Assembly (NCBI GenBank): GCA_023818645.1
Contig: JAMWCJ010000009.1
Coordinates: forward strand, 1-38,173
Source: Candidatus Omnitrophota bacterium
GTDB lineage: Bacteria > Ratteibacteria > UBA8468 > B48-G9 > JAFGKM01
DNA length: 38,173 nucleotides
Reading direction: 5' to 3'
Below the pieces are notes generated by a model. The model was not told where the DNA came from. It worked only from the letters and a program-made list of their open reading frames with translations, and ran no database searches. Made by a program: the position numbers and the translations under genes. Below, piece after piece: positions 33,335-38,173 of this stretch; within the stretch, counting starts at the first letter, position 1; the number at the start of each line of letters is the position of its first letter.

Positions 33335-33874
33335 TTAAATAATCTTTGGAATTTCTATATCTTCTGCTTTATTATATTTGCCTGACAGGTCTTTATATGA
33401 TCTTTCACAAACCTCTTCGGTTCCTAAAAAAATTACCTGTCCTATACCTTCATGAGCATAAACTTCTGCTTGGACAGATGTTAAATTTGTTATCTGTATT
33501 GTTATATATCCTTCCCATTCTGGTTCTAAAGGTGTAACATTTATAACTATTCCACATCTTGCATAAGTTGATTTCCCAAAGCATATTCCAATTACATCTC
33601 TCGGAATTCTAAAATACTCAACACTTCTTCCAAGAATAAAACTATTTGGAGAGATTTTACAAACTTTACCTTCAAATCTCTCAAAATCTCTTTCATTTAT
33701 TTTTTTAGGAGATGAATATTTCCCCTTAAATATCAAAAATTGGTTAGAAAGAGTAAAATCATATCCATAGGAAGAAAGACCAAAAGAAATCCCTTTTTTT
33801 ATTTTTTCTGGATAAAAAGGTTCTATCATCCCTTTTTCAGCCATTTTTTTAATCCACTTGTCTGATTTTACCAT
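33335..33874 (-). CDS. dcd: dCTP deaminase family enzyme
   Basis: Dcd deaminates dCTP to dUTP (bifunctional forms also release dUMP), feeding dTMP synthesis. The 179-residue protein shows GMIEPFYPEKIKKGISFGLS at the N-terminus. It then has PNSFILGRSVEYFRIPRDV and the active-site strand GKSTYARCGIVINVTPLEPE with WEGYITIQITN, where the Glu of PLEPEWEG is the catalytic residue. The length fits the short family form. It starts 22 bases after the 3' end of tRNA-Thr on the same strand, with no ribosome binding site and no clear separate promoter. It is therefore probably co-transcribed with the tRNA and released by tRNA processing. Confidence 0.92.
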   Translation of the reverse strand: MVKSDKWIKKMAEKGMIEPFYPEKIKKGISFGLSSYGYDFTLSNQFLIFKGKYSSPKKINERDFERFEGKVCKISPNSFILGRSVEYFRIPRDVIGICFGKSTYARCGIVINVTPLEPEWEGYITIQITNLTSVQAEVYAHEGIGQVIFLGTEEVCERSYKDLSGKYNKAEDIEIPKII

Positions 33875-33896
33875 TTTTATTTAAAGTACAAAAAAG

Positions 33897-33968
33897 AGCC
33901 ACCTCGGGGATTTGAACCCCGGACCTGAGCATTACAAGTGCCCTGCTCTACCGCTGAGCTAAGGTGGC
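33897..33968 (-). tRNA. tRNA-Thr (anticodon UGU)
   Basis: The 72-nt gene folds as a full cloverleaf. It has the acceptor GCCACCT/AGGTGGC, a D stem GCTC/GAGC with loop AGCGGTA, an anticodon stem GGGCA/TGCTC with loop CTTGTAA, and a T stem CGGGG/CCCCG with loop TTCAAAT. The anticodon is TGT, reading ACA and related Thr codons, and the discriminator is T. CCA is not encoded. A short T run follows, but dcd begins 22 bases further on. Confidence 0.97.
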
Positions 33969-33981
33969 TTTAATTTAAATT

Positions 33982-34010
33982 ATTATAACGAAAGTACTCC
34001 TCTTTGTCAA
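33982..34010 (-). promoter_or_regulatory. Perfect-consensus promoter of tRNA-Thr
   Basis: TTGACA and TATAAT are separated by exactly 17 nt on the minus strand and lie 13 nt before the tRNA. This is the best sigma70 match in the window and shows that the organism uses a standard housekeeping promoter. Confidence 0.85.
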
Positions 34011-34017
34011 CCTATCC

Positions 34018-34052
34018 TCTCCCACCTCCCACCTACGAGGTGGGCGCTGGGG
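34018..34052. repeat. REP-like palindromic repeat, copy 2
   Basis: CCCACCT-ACG-AGGTGGG forms the palindrome. Reverse-complemented, the segment matches 21875-21906: CAGCG, then CCACCTCGTAGGTGGGAG and TGGGAGA. The copies differ by one substitution and a short insertion. It lies just upstream of the tRNA-Thr promoter, between tRNA-Thr and the membrane-protein gene. Confidence 0.7.
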
Positions 34053-34083
34053 ATTGTTGATAATTGTGGTTTTTCAAGGGGCA

Positions 34084-34124
34084 CTTACAAAATTGAAAAG
34101 ATTCTTTTTCAAAAAATTAGTAAG
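34084..34124. repeat. AT-rich nested inverted repeat
   Basis: CTTAC...GTAAG encloses TTGAAAA...TTTTCAA around a short centre. It lies upstream of the promoter of the membrane-protein gene. It could be an operator or a structured transcript end; nothing in the sequence decides which. Confidence 0.35.
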
Positions 34125-34139
34125 TTTAAATTCTAAAAA

Positions 34140-34169
34140 TTGACTTTTTGAAATAAATAGATTTAAAAT
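34140..34169 (+). promoter_or_regulatory. Promoter of the TauE/DsbD-like gene, probably leaderless
   Basis: TTGACT and TAAAAT are 18 nt apart. The ATG at 34176 is 6 nt after the -10, and no ribosome binding site is present, the same arrangement as at rhaB and the macro-NUDIX gene. Confidence 0.5.
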
Positions 34170-34175
34170 TTTTCA

Positions 34176-34790
34176 ATGAAATTAGTTTTTCAATTTTTTT
34201 TATCGGGTTTGATTTTAGGATTTAGTTTTTGTGGTTTGCATTGCTGTTTTTTATTTTTCCCTATTGTTGTAAAAGAAACACAGAAAAGAACAGATATTAT
34301 TAAAATTGGACTTTATTTTGCAATTTCAAAGATTTTTGTTTATGGAGTTATTGGTGGTTTCGCATCATTAATCGGAAGATATATCCATAATATTTTTCAA
34401 AGTAAGACATTTTCTTTCTTTTTGGCAGTTTTTTTGTTCATAATTGGGTTTTCATTTCTTTTCCCTTTTAAAAAAAATATTAAAATTTTTTTTAAAACTT
34501 CTGTCCCTGTTTTTTTAGGAATTATTGAAGGAATAACTCCATGTGCACCTCTTTTAGGTTTAATATCTTATCTTTCATATTTGGGCAAAAGTTTTTATTT
34601 TGGATTTATATCTGGTTTTCTTTTTGGGCTTGGATCTATTATCTTTCCAGTAGGAATTATATGTAGTTTTTTTCCATATTTTTTCTATAATTTTTTTTCA
34701 AATATTAAGGTAAAATTTTTTTTCAAATTTTTGGGAGCAGGAATATTTTTTTTCTGGGCAATAAATATCGTTTTAGGTTTAACAAAATAA
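34176..34790 (+). CDS. TauE/SafE or DsbD/CcdA-like integral membrane protein
   Basis: This 204-residue protein has about six membrane segments. The first contains FCGLHCCFLFFPIVV, close to the GSLHCAGMCGP-type motif of the SafE/UreH-like (COG2836) group. A later loop has IIEGITPCAPLLGLISYLSY, the Pro-Cys-Ala-Pro motif shared with the DsbD/CcdA transmembrane family. Relatives move electrons, thiols, metals or sulfur compounds across the membrane; which one applies here is unknown. It is a single-gene unit on the plus strand. It converges on the xylanase gene with only four bases between the two stop codons. Confidence 0.75.
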   Translation: MKLVFQFFLSGLILGFSFCGLHCCFLFFPIVVKETQKRTDIIKIGLYFAISKIFVYGVIGGFASLIGRYIHNIFQSKTFSFFLAVFLFIIGFSFLFPFKKNIKIFFKTSVPVFLGIIEGITPCAPLLGLISYLSYLGKSFYFGFISGFLFGLGSIIFPVGIICSFFPYFFYNFFSNIKVKFFFKFLGAGIFFFWAINIVLGLTK

Positions 34791-34794
34791 ATAA

Positions 34795-35865
34795 TCAAAA
34801 ATTCAAAATTTCCCAGAAAACTTCTTTTGGGTTATGATTTCTATCAAATAAAAGTGGAAAATCTTTTCTCCACTTTACTGGAAAATTATTAAGCCATGTA
34901 GCATCATCTGCAACTCCCCAGAAAGTAACTCCTGTAATATATTGCTTATTTCTCCTTAAAACTTCAAATGCTTTTTTATAAATTTCTTTCTGTTTTTTAA
35001 ATCTTTCCTCAGGAACTTCAGAGAGTGAATTAAATCTTTCATTATCATTCAAATAAATTGAAATATCAAATTCTGTAACCTGAACCTGGATACCAATTGA
35101 AGCAAATTTTTTTATGGTTTCTTCAAGATATTCAGGTAGTTTTTCATCCAATTTCCAATGTGCCTGAATTCCAACTCCATGAATGGGAACCCCTTTTTCT
35201 TTAAGTTTTTTAATTAACTGATATGCTTTTTCTCTTTTTGAAGGAAATTCAAGATTATAATCATTATAAAATAAAACTGCTTCTGGATCTATTTCATGTG
35301 TCCAGATAAATGCCTTTTCAATAACTTCTTCTCCACAAATTTTATACCAGGGGACATCTCTTAAAAACTCATTTTTCTTATCAGATATTGCCTCATTTAC
35401 TACATCCCATGCATATATTTTTCCTTTATAATATCCTACAACTCTTTTTATATGTTCATGTAATCTTTCAAGTAACTTTTCTTTATCAATCAAATTACCA
35501 TCTTCATCCTTAAAAACCCAATCAGGGATTTGGATATGCCAAACAAGTGTATGTCCTCTTATCTTCATCTTATTTTCAATAGCAAAATTTATTATCTTAT
35601 CTGCATCTTCAAAATTATATTTATCTGGTAGTGGATGAATTAGCCCCCATTTTAAATGATTTTCGGGAGTTATGCTATTAAAGTGTTTTTTTAATAATTC
35701 TGAATGTGAAACTATAGTTTTTAAATTTACCGCTGCACCAATTGGAAAATAATCTTTATAGGCATTATATAAAGAAGGAATTTTATTTCCCATTTCATCT
35801 TCTCCTTTTGTAATAGATGAGGAAAAAATTAAAAAAAGAAAAATTTTTAAAATTTTATTTTTCAA
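34795..35865 (-). CDS. GH10 endo-1,4-beta-xylanase
   Basis: This retaining glycoside hydrolase would cut xylan backbones. The GH10 barrel shows FPIGAAVNLK, SITPENHLKWGLIHP, IRGHTLVWHIQIPDW, the acid/base Glu in YAWDVVNEAISD, VLFYNDYNLE, GIQAHWKL and the nucleophile Glu in VQVTEFDIS. VTFWGVADDATWL is also standard. I chose the TTG at 35865, giving KNKILKIFLFLIFSSSITKG, a convincing signal peptide for export. A competing ATG at 35793 has a good GGAG site 8 nt upstream and would give a cytoplasmic protein of about 332 residues. It overlaps the end of the DHS-like gene by 11 bases. Confidence 0.93.
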   Translation of the reverse strand: MKNKILKIFLFLIFSSSITKGEDEMGNKIPSLYNAYKDYFPIGAAVNLKTIVSHSELLKKHFNSITPENHLKWGLIHPLPDKYNFEDADKIINFAIENKMKIRGHTLVWHIQIPDWVFKDEDGNLIDKEKLLERLHEHIKRVVGYYKGKIYAWDVVNEAISDKKNEFLRDVPWYKICGEEVIEKAFIWTHEIDPEAVLFYNDYNLEFPSKREKAYQLIKKLKEKGVPIHGVGIQAHWKLDEKLPEYLEETIKKFASIGIQVQVTEFDISIYLNDNERFNSLSEVPEERFKKQKEIYKKAFEVLRRNKQYITGVTFWGVADDATWLNNFPVKWRKDFPLLFDRNHNPKEVFWEILNF

Positions 35866-36877
35866 AAAGTTTATTCCAGTTTCTTGTTTTCCTATTTTTA
35901 ACTTTTTGATATACATAGGCAGCAATTAATGGAAATGCAACTGTAACCTCACAGTAAATCATTTCAGTATTTGGAAAATCTACTTTCCCCCATGAGTGTG
36001 CCTCTTTTAAAGTTGAACCTGACAATGCTCCATCTCTTACATCAGCAACTGTAATCTGAATTGCATATTTATGCATAGGTACAGATTTTTCAAGAATATC
36101 CGCACATACAACAATATCTTGTGTAAAATTTTTAGGGACACCTCCGCCAAGCATGACAACTCCTGTTTCTTTTGCTGCTATCTTTAATTCAGTTAATTCT
36201 TTAAAATCCTTGACAGAATCTATTGTAATATGTCTATTTGGATTTTTTGTTTGATGGTATACAAGTCCGAAACCAGCAGAACAATCAGAAAAAGCAGGAA
36301 CAAATATAGGTACATTTTTCTCATAGGCAGCAAGTATTACTGAATCATTGGATTTGATACCTTTTTCTTTTAAATATTTTCCCATTTCTATTATAAATTC
36401 TCTTGACGAATAAGATCTTGGTTCAAGTTTATCAGCAATTTCAGCAACAGTCATATCACAAACTCTTAATTCTTCTTCATCAATATATGTATCATAAATT
36501 CTATCAATATGAAGTTTATTTAATTCTCTATCGTCAACATAAGGACTACCAATATAATGTCTAAAACCGAGTGCTTCAAAAAAATCTTGGTCAACTATTA
36601 TTGCTCCCGAAGAAACAATTACATCTACTAAATTATTTCTAATAAGGTCACATACAGCATTTTTTAATCCTGCACTGAAAAGAGAACCAGCCATTGTAAG
36701 AATAACTGTAACTTCTTCATCTTTCAACATTTTCTCATAAAGGTAAGCACCATACGCGAGAGTTCTTGCTGAAAATGCCATTTTAGAATACATTTCAATT
36801 ATTGGGATTGCATCTATTTTTTTAATATCAAAATGTTCAATTATATCTTTTAAATAATCTTTTTTTGTTTTTCCCAT
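35855..36877 (-). CDS. Deoxyhypusine synthase-like protein
   Basis: In eukaryotes and archaea DHS transfers an aminobutyl group from spermidine to eIF5A. Bacterial homologues have no eIF5A and are thought to act in polyamine synthesis, such as homospermidine. The 340-residue protein shows TMAGSLFSAGLKNAVCDLIR near residue 60, VIVSSGAIIVDQDFFEALG, PAFSDCSAGFGL, VVMLGGGVPKNF and SGSTLKEAHSWGKVDF. The Lys in SWGK aligns with the catalytic Lys of human DHS, so the chemistry may be kept. An AAAGGAG site precedes the ATG. It lies between the heparinase-like and xylanase genes on the same strand, an unexpected context. No other polyamine gene is visible. Confidence 0.9.
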   Translation of the reverse strand: MGKTKKDYLKDIIEHFDIKKIDAIPIIEMYSKMAFSARTLAYGAYLYEKMLKDEEVTVILTMAGSLFSAGLKNAVCDLIRNNLVDVIVSSGAIIVDQDFFEALGFRHYIGSPYVDDRELNKLHIDRIYDTYIDEEELRVCDMTVAEIADKLEPRSYSSREFIIEMGKYLKEKGIKSNDSVILAAYEKNVPIFVPAFSDCSAGFGLVYHQTKNPNRHITIDSVKDFKELTELKIAAKETGVVMLGGGVPKNFTQDIVVCADILEKSVPMHKYAIQITVADVRDGALSGSTLKEAHSWGKVDFPNTEMIYCEVTVAFPLIAAYVYQKVKNRKTRNWNKLFEK

Positions 36878-36900
36878 ATCAACTCCTTTCCAGTGAAGTA

Positions 36901-36931
36901 ATTTTACATTTTTTTAAAGAATTTGTAAAAT
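36901..36931. repeat. Short inverted repeat between the lyase and DHS-like genes
   Basis: ATTTTACA and TGTAAAAT are exact inverted 8-mers 15 nt apart in the 55-base gap upstream of the DHS-like ribosome binding site. It could be an operator or just AT-rich chance; no flanking T run supports a terminator. Confidence 0.3.
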
Positions 36932-36932
36932 T

Positions 36933-38173
36933 TTAATCCCAGTCCTCTAAAAACTTAAAATTAGGTGTGACTTTTAATTCTTTTTCTGTTAAATAAGGTT
37001 TTAAGAGAATAGAAATAGTTATCTTATCAGTATCTTTTATATTTAAAGCAATTTTTTTTACCCCTTCATTTGGATTTTGTCCTTCTGGATTTGGACAGGA
37101 TGGAAGTGGTTTTGCAGGAAGAATTAAAAACTTTAAATTTTCAGGTTCTATTATTCTTACCAGTAAATTAGTTTCTTTTTGCTTTAAAATTGCTTCTTTC
37201 CCTTGATTTTTCAATTCTATATCACAAAAAGTATGTAAAAACCACCATATCTCTCCTTTCTCTTTTAATTCAATTTCGTCTTGAATAATTAAATATCTCT
37301 CCTTTCTGTTCATTAAAATTCCTCTCTTTATGTCCTTACCATATTTTCTATAAGCATCTGTCAAATCAGCGATTGAAAAAGAATATTCATTTTTAGAAAC
37401 AAATTTTATTATATTTGAAACTCCATCTGGTTCTTGATCCGGGCCTTTTCCTGGATTTATAACTATTGTATTATGACCCTCTGCCCTCAATCTATAATAA
37501 TCCCACCTATTTTTTCCAAAGTAACCCTGTAAATTATAATTATCTCGTCCTAAATCAATAACCCATCTATATCCTAAAGCATCAAAAACAAAACTGCCAA
37601 TATCAAGATGGGAATGACCAAAACTATTTTTACCACCTTTAAAACCAACAAATAAATCCTCAGAATCCCATCCACTCCTCATTGACACAACTTCAACATA
37701 TCTGAAATATTTATCAAGAGGTAAACCTGCTTCTTTTGGAGTTATACAATTCTCATACCAAATTAAATCAAACGGATGATATCTTGAATATTTAAATGGA
37801 TACCAAGCAAATATAGGATTTTTGAATTTCTTTGATAAATAAAACATTTGTGTTGAACGAACCGGATTTTCTCCACAATCTGCAAAATTAAATGTCTTGT
37901 TAGTAGGTCCTGTCATATAGATTGGAAAAAGTCCTGTTTTTGAAACTCCTTCATATTCCCAGAAATCAAAGTTAGAGTTTATACAATTATCAAGATATGC
38001 AAGGAAGAAAAAATTATATTCAGTTGCATATGCCCAATAACCAACCCCTTCTCCCCATCCACCATCTGGAGCAAATTCTTTCATAGCAAGTGGAAGAGAT
38101 TTCAAAATGTAATTTAAAATTTCTGAACATATCTCTGGATATTCATCTAAAAAACAGATCGCTGCTATTCCAA
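36933..38173 (-). CDS. Heparinase II/III-like polysaccharide lyase (5' end outside window)
   Basis: The reading frame stays open to the right edge of the window beyond the ORF-track start. The extra codons (GIAAICFLDEYPEICSEILN) continue the same helical barrel, so the gene is cut by the window. About 413 residues are visible. The alpha-barrel part has APDGGWGEGVGYWAYATEYN. The lyase beta-domain has NSFGHSHLDIGSFVFDALGY and RLRAEGHNTIVINPGKG, the His/Tyr-rich signature of heparinase II/III enzymes. It would cleave uronic-acid polysaccharides by beta-elimination. Substrate and export signal cannot be judged without the N-terminus. It probably begins the transcript with the DHS-like and xylanase genes. 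Confidence 0.88.
   Translation of the reverse strand, partial: GIAAICFLDEYPEICSEILNYILKSLPLAMKEFAPDGGWGEGVGYWAYATEYNFFFLAYLDNCINSNFDFWEYEGVSKTGLFPIYMTGPTNKTFNFADCGENPVRSTQMFYLSKKFKNPIFAWYPFKYSRYHPFDLIWYENCITPKEAGLPLDKYFRYVEVVSMRSGWDSEDLFVGFKGGKNSFGHSHLDIGSFVFDALGYRWVIDLGRDNYNLQGYFGKNRWDYYRLRAEGHNTIVINPGKGPDQEPDGVSNIIKFVSKNEYSFSIADLTDAYRKYGKDIKRGILMNRKERYLIIQDEIELKEKGEIWWFLHTFCDIELKNQGKEAILKQKETNLLVRIIEPENLKFLILPAKPLPSCPNPEGQNPNEGVKKIALNIKDTDKITISILLKPYLTEKELKVTPNFKFLEDWD

Noticed and set aside
36901-36931. Intrinsic terminator between the heparinase-like and DHS-like genes
   Set aside because: The inverted repeat is AT-only with a long loop and no following T run; the DHS-like gene has a good ribosome binding site close by, so an operon is more likely.
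1-38173. CRISPR arrays, insertion sequences, prophage or integrase genes
   Set aside because: No regularly spaced direct repeats and no transposase, integrase or phage structural motifs were found on either strand.

Overview
The window is an AT-rich (roughly 30% G+C by eye), gene-dense bacterial segment. Most genes lie on the minus strand in long chains with short overlaps. Bacterial signs are AGGAGG-type ribosome binding sites, near-consensus TTGACA/TATAAT promoters, a tRNA gene without an encoded CCA, class I alpha-type glutamine synthetase, and bacterial PurF, CarA and NadE. Several genes are split in the way common in archaea and deep-branching anaerobes (three-piece glutamate synthase, two-piece CarB). 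Fe-S enzymes, a [NiFe] hydrogenase and tetrahydrofolate C1 genes point to an anaerobe. GH10 xylanase, rhamnulokinase and a heparinase-like lyase point to plant or algal polysaccharide use. An uncultivated lineage such as Omnitrophota/Ratteibacteria would fit, but nothing here proves the taxonomy.

Layout by position (most genes read right to left). 0.1-1.5 kb: a DUF4013-like membrane protein and pdxJ. 1.6-10.3 kb: a nitrogen-assimilation operon in transcription order amtB, glnB, class I amidotransferase, glnA, gltB1, gltB2, four-cluster ferredoxin, FAD oxidoreductase, gltB3. 10.5-12.5 kb: nadE and a small sigma-like regulator. 12.5-12.8 kb: a non-coding stretch with a hairpin and a long inverted-repeat element. 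12.8-20.0 kb: the operon purF-carA-carB(N)-carB(C)-guaA. 20.1-21.7 kb: a second FMN glutamate-synthase-like gene behind a terminator-like hairpin. From 1.6 to 21.7 kb nearly every gene makes, moves, senses or spends glutamine or ammonia.

21.9-29.3 kb holds the most striking unit. It is a tight operon rhaB-fchA-folD-hydrogenase small subunit-hydrogenase large subunit-maturation protease-metV-metF. It places a cytoplasmic [NiFe] hydrogenase between the enzymes that interconvert formyl- or methenyl-THF and methyl-THF, which suggests H2-coupled C1 reduction or oxidation. The large subunit has Gln where the C-terminal processing His is normally found. The small subunit has a full set of Cys at the medial cluster and no Tat signal.

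29.3-33.9 kb: a divergent zinc-dehydrogenase-like gene, then hisC, trpS (Fe-S type cysteines), a macro-NUDIX fusion and dcd. 33.9-34.2 kb: tRNA-Thr(UGU) with a perfect-consensus promoter, a palindromic repeat also found at 21.9 kb, and a second inverted repeat. 34.2-38.2 kb: a TauE/SafE/DsbD-like membrane protein, then an operon of a heparinase II/III-like lyase (cut by the window edge), a deoxyhypusine-synthase-like protein and a GH10 xylanase.

Two regulatory themes recur. Terminator-type hairpins abut the ribosome binding sites of amtB and the second glutamate synthase gene, which suggests attenuation. Several transcription-unit heads have a -10 box only 6-9 nt from the ATG, which suggests leaderless mRNAs. 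No CRISPR array, insertion sequence or prophage was seen, and no non-coding stretch exceeds 300 bases. Bases 1-130 and the other short gaps not listed hold nothing I can name.
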